The notes beneath the pieces were generated by a model. The model was not told the DNA's origin. It searched no databases and was given only the letters and a program-made list of their open reading frames with translations. A program made the translations under genes and the position numbers. A DNA stretch of 64,000 bases from Norana najaformis (lineage: Eukaryota; Annelida; Clitellata; Crassiclitellata; Hormogastridae), in contig OZ029915.1 of the NCBI GenBank assembly GCA_964023275.1, positions 17,399,775-17,463,774 on the forward strand. Reading direction: 5' to 3'. Below, piece after piece: positions 1-13,500 of this stretch; within the stretch, counting starts at the first letter, position 1; each line of letters opens with the position of its first letter.

Positions 1-3000
1 GAATATTTCTTAAGCGACAAAATGACAGAATTCATTATGCCAGCCATTTGTTCTTAGGAAAGAGTTATTATACAAGTTTCATTTAAAATAAAAGTTTGCA
101 CCATGACCATCTTGCAAAATTGAAAAAGTCAACCATGCAAATAGATACTTTTACATCTTTTCTACACTCTGATATAGCATATCTTTACACACACCCATCA
201 CCCCATGTGCAGTACAACAAGGGCCCCTGTATGAGGCCCCCTAGTGGTTGGCCTTGCTTTCACGGATGTCTCGGACTTGGTCTCTAATGTCAGCCAAAAG
301 TCTGGGTCTCGTCTCGGAGATCCTGGGTTTCAGTCTCATCTCGGACTGCTAGCTGAATGTCTCAGTGTCAGGGCGAGATGTTTCATCTCAGTCCCAACAG
401 TCTTGTGGGAATCTCTGTCTATGATGCTGCGACGAGAACAGCCTGTACGCTTTCCTCGGTTGTTGACTGCATTGGCTTATATGTTCTAGTCACAGCAGAT
501 GAATTTCTGAAATTTCTTTAACTCGCCGTAGTTGTCTTTATATAGGCCTATTTAGCCGCTTGCCATGTATAGACTAATACAAAATTTCTACATAAAATAG
601 TCAACATATTTAAAATTTATCATAAATTATCTTTAATTATCGTAATTGCTGCAAAAACATACCTGTAACATTTACATTACACGAAAAATCATGAAAAATA
701 GTCCATAGGCAGTTACTGGGTCATGTAGGATGAGACAGGCATCTTTTCTCTCAGTCTTCACTCTTTAATTCATACAAAAGCCAGTTTAATCAGAGACCTA
801 CATGTAACAGACAAATGCTACATGCACATGTATTTATGAATAAATAATATAAAATATGGACTTGTAAATATACAATACATGCATTAATACATTGTAGGTA
901 AGTAAGTAATGCATTTGCATTATGCCAGCCATTTAAGCAACGCACTGACACACTGTAAATATAATATTGTGCTTGTAATAAATCCTTTGCAAATAGTCTA
1001 ATGTAATTCAGCAATGTATGATCAAGCACATTTCAAAAATGGATATTACAGGCAAATGAATAGACCATTATTATTATTTTGTGAAAAGTATTCCATTTCT
1101 AATACATGTAATATCCTCATGCTTGCCCAGTGGATTGAAATGGTCTCCCATATAATTTTACTCAATCCAGTCACTTTGTGATAATCATTGTGAACTTCAC
1201 CAGAGGACCAGATTAAAAAACATTTACATTCCTGCACGTGTGCTCAAGGGTGTCGGCACAGGGGATCAGAGGACAGCAATGTCTTGTGTTGATGATGTGT
1301 TGAGGATATGACAATATTCCCATATGAGCCCATATCTGGCAATTATGAAGCACAGCAAAATTTATATCACAAAGGTCAAAAGGGTCTCTGATCCCCAGAT
1401 TTCCGAGCTGAGGCAAGCAACATCATTACTTGAAGATGCGGTTATAATATAACAATATTCTCATAATGGGCTTCCCAAGTCCTACAGATGGGCCCGTATG
1501 TAAGACGTGTGAAGCATAGGGAAATATTGTCATATTCTCACAATATCTTTAATGTATGACAATGCTGTTGGGCAGAGGCGTCGATCCATTAGATTGTGGG
1601 GTCCAAAATGAGGGCCTGGGCAAAGTCCCCTGAAGCTGAAAACGTTTACATGGCTAGGCCCAATTTTTTGCATTGAGTCTTCGATGTTGCATGGATTTAA
1701 GCGTCAGTTCATTAGTAATTATAACATCGTGCTCGTGGAGCAAGGTTCACTTCAAATCTCAGGCTGTGACCTGTCCGTGGGCCTGGTTACATGAGTCCCT
1801 TGCTCTTATTTTGTATTAGCTCAATGCCATACCTCTAGAATATCCCTTTAAAGGTTGAACCTTTTCTTACATGTTAATCTTTTATTTTTCCTTTATAACT
1901 GTTCTCCTTAGCTCAGACTAGTTGTAACCGCTATAGGCTTAATATAGCGAGAACAGCTGTTAGAATAGAACCTCAGATTTGTGGCCTTTGAAACTTATAA
2001 TTTATTTGGGCCAATCGTACTTTATTATGCAGCAGGCAATAATGCACACAGACATACAGCTGTATGCCTGCTTGGGCAACATCAATGTCACTAATTTACA
2101 ATGTAATGCACAACAGCTGCCTTTACCGATTTTGCAGCTCAAATATTGCCGAAGCCCAACCAATGGCTGGGACCCCTTTCTCAAAATATTGCCAGGGCCC
2201 GAGTCCTTGGGACCCCCCTATAATTGACACCCTTGCTGCTGGGTTGGTCCGCTTTGGAAATGCATGGATCTGCCCTGCTCACGTTTCCTGTTTTGCTGCC
2301 ACTGGACACAGAGCAATTCTTGGAATTCTGCTACTTTATGAAAAGAAACAAAGGCTGTCAGATGACTGCGTACATTTAAAGCAGATGTTATGCCGCTAAG
2401 ACTGACAAGGCTGCGCCATGCTGAGAGTGACAAAGGCAACATCATTATAAGAGCAACATATATCCTACAACATATCAGTTGGAGAACTGGGCTATATATC
2501 TATCACTGTAAGAGGAAGGCAACCAACCAGCATACAACTGTATTGACAATTGTCTTGAGCATGGACTAACTAATTTAACTTCAATGCTCAAAACATGAAA
2601 TAACAGGTTTTAAGCACTACACCAAAATGTTTAAATTTCAAACACACGAGACCTTTAGGGTGAGCTATCCAGACTTGCAAATTAAGTGTAAATAATCACA
2701 ATGCCTTTAAACACACAATTGATACACTTTAACAGTGACAAAATTTGCAAACTTTCTTGTTTTACATCTGTTGTTTTGCTTTTAACATTAGCTTTAAACT
2801 GATATCAATTAGGTGACTTGCCTATGGAGCCTAGAGAAACTTGAAATTTATGCACAGATTGTTTATAAACACTTATAAAATTTCATAAGCAATCAAAAGA
2901 ATCAATGGTTTTGAAGACATTCTGAACAAAATTCACCAAGATATGAGAGGACTCAACATTAAACTGGACAAAGAAGAGCAAGCATACTGTGGCATCGCAA

Positions 3001-4355
3001 CATACGAGGATTGAAGGACACTTGTTTCCGCTTCACTGCGGCTTAAACTGTTCATGCATGGCTGTGTGTGGGCCCACATATACAGTGCATACAGCCCTAA
3101 GTCTGTGCATATGCGAACATGCTGCATGAGTCTACGTAATTGTGTGAGTATATCTATTGCAACTCAGTTATTAGAACACAGTACTGATGCACATGGATGA
3201 AGGCATGCACTCCACCTGCCAGTTACTTATCTTTCTTACCTCTTACAATAGTACAAGAAGCAAAATAGACAAGTATATGGTCAGAATAGCAAACTAACAC
3301 ATATTTATGAAATTCACTTAACTGTTGATATGCTGAGGTTTAACATAATTTGCACCAAGTGTAAAAGTTTATTAAAATTAACATTTCTCTTGACTGATTT
3401 TAAAGGCAACAGGGCGGCCTAGAGCAACAATACAAGACAGCCAACAAGTTATCAGCACGAGTTTCCTAACTGTAGAATGCACTTACTAGTATCTCAAGTT
3501 TTGTTAAAATGCTGACCCTGTACAAAAAAATGGCTCTACTTTTCAAGTGAAGTAGTCACCATCATGGTTCGATATAGTTTTGTTGTTGTCTGAAAATTGA
3601 TATACATGTACATCTATTGCATCAGCAAAACTCATAAGGTCTCATTGCTGATATGGCTTAACGCAAAACATACACAAAGCCACTGAACAAAATGTCATCT
3701 TGCAATTAACGGCTTTACAATCTAGCAAAACTTAAGCTGTAGGTGACAATAAAACCAATGACAGCATTTAGTTTCTCAACCAAAACCACAGCGAACACAT
3801 AATTCAAGGGTCAACCGGGAGATTGCAAAATTGAATAGCATGGCTGTATTGGCAGCACCTATATGATCAAAACATTTGATAAATGTCTGAAAAAGAGTAC
3901 TTACATCACACATAACGTAATGTGACAGTCATGTTTCTCAAATTAAATACCTCTGATTCATCTCAATAAATCTGAAACATCAGCTTGAGTAAAATAACAC
4001 AGCATATCATATTACCTGTGCAAGGGACAATCCAGTCAGTCTTTGATGACAGCACTGGTCTTGCCTCGAATGGTGACCTCAAGCCACCTTAACAATGCAG
4101 GCCCCATACCATTCCATATAAAACTGCTTTTCCATGATTCTACACAAAAAGCCGGGTGTGGAACACCTTCAGATCATTTCAATAGTCAAAGAAGTGATTG
4201 TGATCTGACAGCAGTTAGCTTCAGTGGAGAAGAAAGCTCTCCTTGGAACTCATAAATTGCATGCGGATGGATGCTGATGCCTTTGGTGTTTAGTCAGTGC
4301 TGGTGATATCACTCAGTGATGGCAAGCTGACTTTTGACTGAAACTGACGGCATGT
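1..4355 (-). other. FGFR 3' UTR side and downstream flank; no other gene seen
   Basis: AT-rich sequence with no convincing coding frame. AATAAA signals on the minus strand lie at 3373-3368, 2006-2001 and 1886-1881, any of which could end the receptor mRNA; which is used cannot be told. It contains a palindromic repeat at about 1300-1545 and otherwise nothing I recognise. Confidence 0.5.
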
Positions 4356-4505
4356 CTAGACTGGAGACTCAATGAGTTGAATACTGTTGCATGAAGCCGT
4401 GCTCTCACTTGGACTGGCTTCGGTCACCATCGAAGCATATTGACTGTCAAGGGATGTAGGACAGGATACTGATGAACATGGCGCAGGCGCCAAGTCCAGA
4501 TATTC
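4356..4505 (-). CDS. FGFR: FGFR coding exon 17: C-terminal tail and stop
   Basis: Residues 831-879 and a TAG stop. It begins EYLDLAPAP; the EYLDL motif is where vertebrate FGFRs, once phosphorylated on Tyr (832 here), bind the PLC-gamma SH2 domain. The rest is Ser/Thr-rich (for example [19 protein letters not shown]) and not conserved. The acceptor GACTGTTATATAG is modest, but phase 0 and the EYLDL start match the last vertebrate exon. Confidence 0.92.
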   Translation of the reverse strand, partial: EYLDLAPAPCSSVSCPTSLDSQYASMVTEASPSESTASCNSIQLIESPV

Positions 4506-7500
4506 CTATATAACAGTCAAATTGCACATTAGAATTAAATCATTAGTTAGATAAGACAAACACAGAGGAACATGCAAACAGGAATCTCTGTCACAAACAT
4601 CCCAATAGTATCTGATGAATGGGAATTTTTAGCAATAAGAGAACAATTCTCTAGAAAGTCAAGATGCAGGTCGCATGAAGACATTCACAAAATGTGTAAA
4701 ATCATCACATACATTTTAGTGATGAACTGTAATTCTTTCTTTCGCAAGATCTTAATTCATGAGTACTCATTGGGCCAAAGCAGAAGAGGTTTCATCTCCA
4801 CTGAAGCTTCCCTGCTGTTGGATCACAACCATTTCTGTTGAATATGGCTGAAGGGAGCAGTGGACATGGCCGACATGTGCGCTTATCAGACGCAAATAAG
4901 GGCTACTTGTTTGCCTGCTTGCTTAGTTGCTTCCTTACTTAGCAACCTACATGCCTACTTACTTACCTACTACGATGCGCTCACTGAACATATAAGGTCC
5001 ACGAAAGAGACCAACAATGCATTATGTATATATATATTCAAACACACAACTCCTCACCTCAGATACACAGACAGCCAGTATACGGTCAAGGTCAAGCACC
5101 AGATCCAAGAACAGTGGTCTCTGAATTGGACTGTTATGCCAACAGTCCAGCATTATGTTGTATCTGTATACAAAGAGACCATCATACCAGCATTGTATAT
5201 TACAGATGCCTAACAACATAAGTCACTGCTAGAAATAAATGACAGTCAACCAGACACGTCCCTATGTCCCATCTGGCCCCACCATTCCTCTGTTTCAGCT
5301 GTCCCTGTTGTCTATCTATCGCACCATCCCTCTGACTCAGCTGTCCTTAGTGTCTCTCTGTCCCTGCTGTTTCTGTGTCCCTGCTACTCCTCTGTCCCTG
5401 CTGTCCCTCTTGTCCCTATTGTCTACTGTGTCCCTGCTGTCCCTCTGTTATCCATTGATCGATTCCCTTGTTGGTATTTTCTGTTGATCTTGACAACAGT
5501 GCAGAAATTAATTATTGATCTTGAAATACCTGAAGACACAAGAGAACCTAAATGTTTGCATCCTGTTAACATAAATTGCCCACTCACTGATTTCTTTGAT
5601 TGGCTTTCCTATTGATCTTGACAACAATGCAGAATATCTTACTTAAAATGCATACATATTGGGGACATTACCATTAGTGTCCTCTCAACCTAAGCTTTAA
5701 AGGGAACACATTCCCAAGTCCCTCACCTATCAAAACCTCTGCAGTCTGCATTCAACAACTGAAACGACAATACAAAGATAAAATGCTGCAACATGTTTTA
5801 ACTACTTTACTGATTTTCAAAAACAGTTTAGTGATAGGACTGGTCAATTAAACTGACAAGAATGACTCATTCGAGCATAAATTAAAGCATTGTGCACATG
5901 ATTCTAGGTCACTCTCTGCATATTATTATATTAACTATCAAATATTAAATAACATCAAAATAACGTGAACGGCAAAATGCTAGGAAACGAATTGCACTGA
6001 CATTTCAAGTGATGCATGTGGAGGTTTTTCCATGCGATGTCCTTCCCTCAACAGGCCAAAGAGTTTCTCCACAGGAACGGAGGGATAAGGCGTTCCTCCC
6101 AAGGTAAAGATTTCCCACAGCAGAACTCCGTATGACCACCTGCAATGTCACAACGAATACACCTAGACCTACTAGGTGGGCTCAACAAAAGTGGATGTCA
6201 GGGAAAATTTGAGAACAATAAACCTGTGACTCTATTGCATCTGGGTTCAAATCAGACCAAATAAAGCGAGCAAGTTTTATACAACTTAAGAGCAAAACTG
6301 GGCAATTGAGAAAAGATGATGGATGCTTTTTTCTTTTATGAGAAAATCTGTATAACATGGTCCAAACAATTTTGACATTGATGAAAAATCTGTCTACAGT
6401 AAAGCAAGTGGTTCTGCTTTGAAAAATGTGATGTTGTGTGGGTTGCATTCATTTAAGCAGCATTGACTCTACCTGCTTCCAAATGCACTAACATAATTGG
6501 ATTTAGGTTTTGCCATCGGAATTCAAAGCGTCTTCAATTAATAATTCTGGTATGAATACTGGCCGAAACACAAGAAAACATGTCGCTAAGAAAAATGACA
6601 ACAAAGTTAGTCTAACATTGATGCGTTAAGTCGTCACCATCGGCGCAACTTCAGTTGGAGGAGATACCAATGGGCAAGATTATAGAAGTGGGTAGTCCCA
6701 CTTCCTGTGCCAGCAAAGCTGTTTCTAACACGGTTCAGACTGGAGCTACAGTGGCCAATTCTGATGTATTTTTGGAATACATCTAAGCCATATACAACAG
6801 GAATGTGCCACTCTCAATTAATTATTTTGCAAGCAATTGCAAATTAGCTGTAATAAGGGGGGCCTTATAGTTGGCACCATCACAGAGGATCAGATGTAAA
6901 GAAGGCACCCTGCCAAGAATCGTCCTCTGCTCCTCCTGACGATGAGACTGAGGACACAAAGAGGATGGTGAATATCTTGTTGTTAGTCTTGGAAGCCAGT
7001 TGAAACAAAGTGCATATGAACAAAATGCAAGCTTATAAAAGAAACATTCACTCTAGTCTTAGAGGTTAGTTTTTAAAACTAAAGTCAGAGAGGCTGAACT
7101 TGGCAGCATTGATGGTTAGTGTAAGTTAAATGCATTGCTCAAAATGAGGCTATAAAAGCGTGATTTAAATTATTCAGATCACCTCATCATAAAGTGATAC
7201 ATCTGGGAATATATATCTTTCCTTTTGTCTGCATAGGGATGTATTTTGTATTAACTTGCAAATGCAAGCAAACAGAACGATGGACAGATGATGTTTGATA
7301 ACCTAGTAACTGGAAAAAGATAACTTACACGTCGCTCTTTGTGGTATATTTACGATCAAACAGTGCTTCTGGTGCCATCCACTTAACTGGAAGTCGTCCC
7401 TGAAACAAAAGACAGCACATTTTTTCAATTTTGCATTGAAACTGTGTTACAATTAAGCAAATAAGGAAACAAAAACCAATTACACAAAGTATGTTATGCT

Positions 7501-10500
7501 ACGCCATTGTGGCAGTCAGAATAAAATACAAACTCAACAGCAGAATTCCAAAAGCAAGCAGAACACTTTTCTACAGGTTGCATAGTTTGATGCAAGTTAC
7601 ATTTGATGCCCTGGGAATTGAATCTCGATAATATTTGTAAAATGATATGATACTACAGTTTTTATTGATCCCTCATCAAATCTCAGGCCAAATCTTGAGT
7701 TCTAAATGCATCTAAGACACTCTAATTCAACGCCAAGGGACATCAGTATAAAACCTATCTCAAAGATGTATAGTAGACTTACTAAATATTGCTCAACACA
7801 AGTTAGCCACTAGCGTAGTTCTCAGACCAACTGTACTGGTTTCTGAACACTTGGGACATTCATGTTACTGTATTTACTTAGAAGTGAAACTTAATAATAA
7901 TAATAAATAGTAATAAACTGTAGTCGATATCAATGTCGACCTATGTCAATGTCCTTTTGCATATGCCTACTAGTAGGATAGTTAAGAAAGAGCTTTTTTA
8001 CATCGGTCGTCTTCTTGTAGTAGTCGTTGTTGAAGATGTTCCTCGACAGACCAAAGTCAGCAATTTTCATCACATAATCATCACCAACCAAAACATTACG
8101 AGCTGCCAAATCTCGATGAATGCACTGCAATGCAAACACATGCTATGCTTACTTACAGCTTTCATTCCATCAATCCATCCATCCATAGATCCATCATTGT
8201 CTAAAAGGTTCTATATTTCAGCCAGTCTCACTACCTTTGTCTCATGATGATGCCTAAGACTTTAACTACTTCACCAAGTCCTCTGACTGTCTCTGATCAC
8301 ACCATGGACAATCTCAGCGCTTGGTGGGCATGCCTTCTCCATTGCTGCGGTCCCCAGACTCTGGAATTCTCTTCTGGCAAACACTGCTCTGCAGAATCCA
8401 TGTTAGCTCTTAGACCTCGACTAAAAACCCATATATTCCTGGACTCGTTGCCTCTGTAGACGGTTTCTGTGTCCTCTAAGATATCCCTCTTAGCTTCTGA
8501 CCAGACTTTCCCAGGAATTTGGTATGCACACCAATTTTGCTTAGTAGCAACCATCAACTGATGCCTTGAGCATTAGTACAGGGGCACTATAGAAGTTCTT
8601 GGATTATTATTATTAGCATCCTCAGATCCATCCATCGATCCATCTAGTAATCAATCCACAAATCCATAGATCCATTCATTCATCAATCCATCAGTCACCC
8701 ATCCAATCCATCCAATCCATCCATCCATCCATCCATCCATCCAACCAACCAGTCACTGTATAAGGATCTCTTCAGCAGGTATTGTGCTGCTGAAATGCAG
8801 TGGAGGCTGGTAGTTATGCAATTGCAGAACCAAGTGACTAGCCGTTGATAACCCGAAATCTGGCGCCCACTCAGTCCTCCATCCCTCTGAAGATGGGATG
8901 AGGAAAAACATAAGCTGGCAGTTAAAAGGGTGTCCTGTTGTTGAATTGCTTTCATGCTTTGGCCACACTGACACCTCAGGCGGATGAACCTTCATCCTTG
9001 GACAATGCATCCAAGAAATTTTCTATAGAGGCATTTAATTAAGTCTATCTTTAACTTGAACAGATTCTTTATGAATGTCTCTCTGTGTCATCAATTGATA
9101 CATCTAAGTTAGATACCTGTTTTGATATAAGTATAGAAATAATAATTATAATAACAATAATTAATAATAAAAATAATAAAATAATATTAGTAATATTCTT
9201 CATGATCAAGATCATTCTTATCATCAAAGATCATAGTTTACCATTTTACTGGATAGGTATTCCATTCCACGGGCAATCTGGTATGCAAACGAGACAAGAT
9301 TGGTGAATGTGAGTGGTTTAATGGGATTCTTGTGGTCTGTGAGGGTGATGGAATTGGCCGACAGTACCCCTAATAATAAGCCCCCGTTCCTGTTCTTGGC
9401 TTCTAAAGGTGGAGCAGAAGGCGATCCGTAGGCATAGGCGGATGAACCAGGTCGACGGTCACGCAAAAAGTCTCTCAGATTTCCATGAGGAGCATATTCG
9501 ACAATTACATACAGTGGACCTAAAACAGAAAATCATCACCCACTAATAACAATAACAGTGTATTCGTCAGCTGCATCTAGATACTTATATAGGACCTTTT
9601 GCAAACCTCTCAATGGCTCTGATAACAATATTTTTGACACTAAAAATGTTGAAAGTGTGAAATTTGTGTACGAGTTGGGCTGTTTAACTGCTATCATCTC
9701 AGTTTCCTTCCCAACAACTTTCCATATAATATACTGTCAACTACCTTCACATGCATCTTCCCAGATGGCCTTGAAAACTGGGATGAGGCATAACACCCTC
9801 CCTGTCTCATTCCTCAAGGACTATCTCTACCTGCAGTAAGATTAAGCTGTGATTAACATTATGCTGATAGGTGTCGAATGCTGGTATTTACCGTGGCCAA
9901 CATATTAGTAAGGGACGGAATGCTACATGGAGGATGTAATTGCTATTCACAGACAAAGACACACTGCATAGTCTGACCATTCTGTGTGCAGCATCCGATA
10001 AGATTGATGATGTTGGTGTGTCGACCAATCAGCTTCATCACTTCCATCTCTTGTATCAGATCTGTATATTCTCTTTCACCGGCATCAGCTGCAAAACAGA
10101 TAGACACATAACTAATACCTAGCCCTGACCATACTTATAAATAAATATTGTAATGTTAATGGCCATCTGAGCATATATAGTGCCACCTGTTCAGAGTTGC
10201 AAATTGATGCAGATTTGAGAAAGTCAGTATAGATTGTTACAAATTTTAAAAAGTCCCTGCAAAGTAATGCGATACATACAGACAAAGAATAATTGCAGAA
10301 ATAGTTAAATTGCAATAGTGCATTTATGCTTCAGCTGAAGATCTGTCAACCCCTGCAGGGATATTAACTAAATCCTGTTGTTGATTGAAGCGCAAGACAA
10401 TTTCAACGAGTAGGTCAGCCCCTTATCACATTCATGATATCCAAAGAATTAGGTACCACGTTCCTTTTTCTGCCTTAGTTTGTGTAGCAACTGCCCTGGT

Positions 10501-13500
10501 CTCTACGTTCGTCTAGACTACTGTAAAGTTCTGGCTTTTTATTGGCATTTCAAAAGCTGACTAGATGAAGCTTCAGAGGGTCCAAATGGCCAGTACCATC
10601 ACCAAAACTCCAAAGTATCAACACATATCTCCAGTTCTGAAATTGTTATGCTGCCTACCCATAGAAAAAAGAATAATTCTCAAGACCAGGCTAACTCTCT
10701 CTAAGGTTATACATTTCATCCAACCTCATTAACTTCATATAATACCAACTTCCAAAATTGGTGAATATTTGACAAGATCCTCTGTCTATATCAAGAACAA
10801 GGACAGCTATGGGTAGGCGTGCCTTCTCCAATGCTGACCCCTGCATCTGGAATTTATGTGTTCTTGGATGTCTCTTGACTAGCTATTGATCAGCATCACC
10901 CTTGGAATTGTTATGCACAATGACTCTGCTTAGCAGCGACCATAGACTGACCATTATTACAGTGGCACTGTAGAAGTTCTTGAATTATTATTATTTGTTA
11001 TTTGCCTATATAAATGTATATGTATATTTGCATGTGTGTCAATGTGCATGTATGTGTATGTGCTATACATGCACATATAAAAGGTAAATGACATAATTAT
11101 ATTAAACGGCGTACGCTTGATGGTTTTAACAGCAACCAAAGTCTCGGCGTTTCTGTCTCGATCGATGCCTTTGACGACTCCCATTAAGACAATTCCAAAA
11201 GCGCCTTCTCCTAGCACCTTTCCCATCTTCAGGCTGTAGTAGCAACACAAAAGTCACCACAATTAATTTCATCATACATAAGCATGCATCACAGAGTGGG
11301 CCACAGCATACAGAACAAGCCTGATTTCAGATGCACAATAAATCAAAACTTCGTTTATCTGACTTAGTAAATATCTGAACTTCATTTATTAAATAATTTT
11401 TATAGCTCTGCTCCAGTGTATATCTATTCAACTGAGCCACAGCGGAACAGAAGTGACAGCAGAAGGGGCCAAAAGCTCCCATTTGATTCATGAAGCAGAG
11501 GTGGAGACAAAGACCATTCCGTATAAAACAGCCAGCAACGACAGATAACGTCCTGTATAAAATGTATATATATATATATATATATGTACACACATACCTT
11601 TTCACTACTAGACTTTTATGCATCCAGAAAATCAAAAGATGCAGCTGGTCATAGCTGCTAAAGTTAATCCAAATTCGACTGTGTTAATTTCCAGCTGAAT
11701 GCTTTGAGTAAGTGCTATATCAAAGGAACCTACTTGTGGCATCACAGAGGTTGCTTATGCTATGAACCAAGCATTCTGACCTTTCCCTGGAGAGTTCCCA
11801 CTCAGTGTCAAGCGGAATTTCATACTCGGAGAGGACAGTCAGTTCCGACGACATGCGCTGTCTTGTGGTGGCAGCCTTCACAATGCGAGGCACAAGGGGA
11901 GATGCCGAAGACCCGGCGGAAACGGCTGAGTCCTTGCTCTGGTTGTGATAAAGGATGTTGTTACGCATGATGAGCACGTGCTTTCGAAGCTGAGGGGAGA
12001 AGCATCCACGAGCCAAGCGCATAATGGCGACTATCAGGCAGACAATGACCAAGAGAACTAGAAGGATGCATCCAAGCCACGTCAGTATAGAAGTCGTCTG
12101 CTGAATCACCAGCTTCTCTGCTTCACTGTCATCTTCTGAATCCACACACACATACATTGTCCATGATCTGACCAAAAGTCAACTTGATGATGACCACAGT
12201 GATAATGATGAATGACGGATACAACAGAAACATCAACAGAAAGATATCTGACTAGACATTTTATCTACAAAATCCCATCATAGGCTACAAATAAGTATTA
12301 TCTTCTGTCTGTTGACCTGATTAGGGCTTGGTATGTCACCAGTTGATGCTATTTTCGTAATCAAACTGCGGTAGGGAATGATTTTTTCTTTGCCTTGTAC
12401 AACAACTCTTAGCACACATTTCCTTCCGCCCCTCCGTTCAGCCAAGCATCAGTTAGGCTAAAATAATTCCTCTCAGCAGAAACAAATCCCAGACACAGAA
12501 AAGGAACCTAGATGATTCACATCTTGTGAACCTAGAACCATGATTCACATCTTGTGAATTCAATGTCTGTAAATAACTTGCACATTAATTAGGATAGTAC
12601 AGAGAAAAACCACTAAACGCCTTCTGACATTATGATTATGATTATTATGAATACTATTATTATTGTTAATTAGTATCTTCTATAGCATTGGCTTCAACCG
12701 ATGGTGCACCAAATCCAAGCCCTAATCAGGTCAATATGCAAATGATCCATCAGTTAAGACAGAGACACAGCCTAAAGGGATAATCAATTTGAAAAAGGTA
12801 AAGTTCAAGTTGAGAACGAAATGACACAAGCGACTGAGCAGAATGAACAACAACAGACAGGGAGAGAATTCCAAAATCTAGGTCCAGCAACTGAAATGCT
12901 TGTTCTCCAAGAACAGTTCTAGCTTTAGGCATGATCATAGAAAGGCAATCAGATGACCTAGTTGGACAGTGACAAGAATGAGGAATAAGAAGTGTGGTTG
13001 CTACAGTTCAATGTTTTAAAAAGCAAAAGCCCCAATTTGAAACAGATTCTTTGCTGAACAGGAATGCAATTCAGAGGTTTAAAGGGAATAGACGCTCATA
13101 TCTCAATGTTAGTTAGTCAGTTATCTAGTCATTTGATTTTGCATCTTTTCAGTACCTCACAAAAGCGCTGCTGTATTAGTTATTACTCCAGCTAAAGACT
13201 TCTGAACTCTCCGGAGTTTCTGTAAATTAGCCATTGTAATACCAGAGAGAAGTGAGTTACAGTAACCTAGGTGACTGAAGAATAATGCAATTATCAGAAT
13301 ATCCTAGCAGACATAGGGATATGATGCCTAATTCTTCATATTTCATGAACCATCAAGCATGGCAGTTTACAAATGGTGAATGCCTGAAAATGTCACAATA
13401 GAATATGTATGTATGTGTTAAGTAGAGTGATGGACTGGAGAGCAATGAAAATGTCCTAATAAAGTTTTGGCAACCTGAAGCCTTGAGACTGGCTCCAAAA

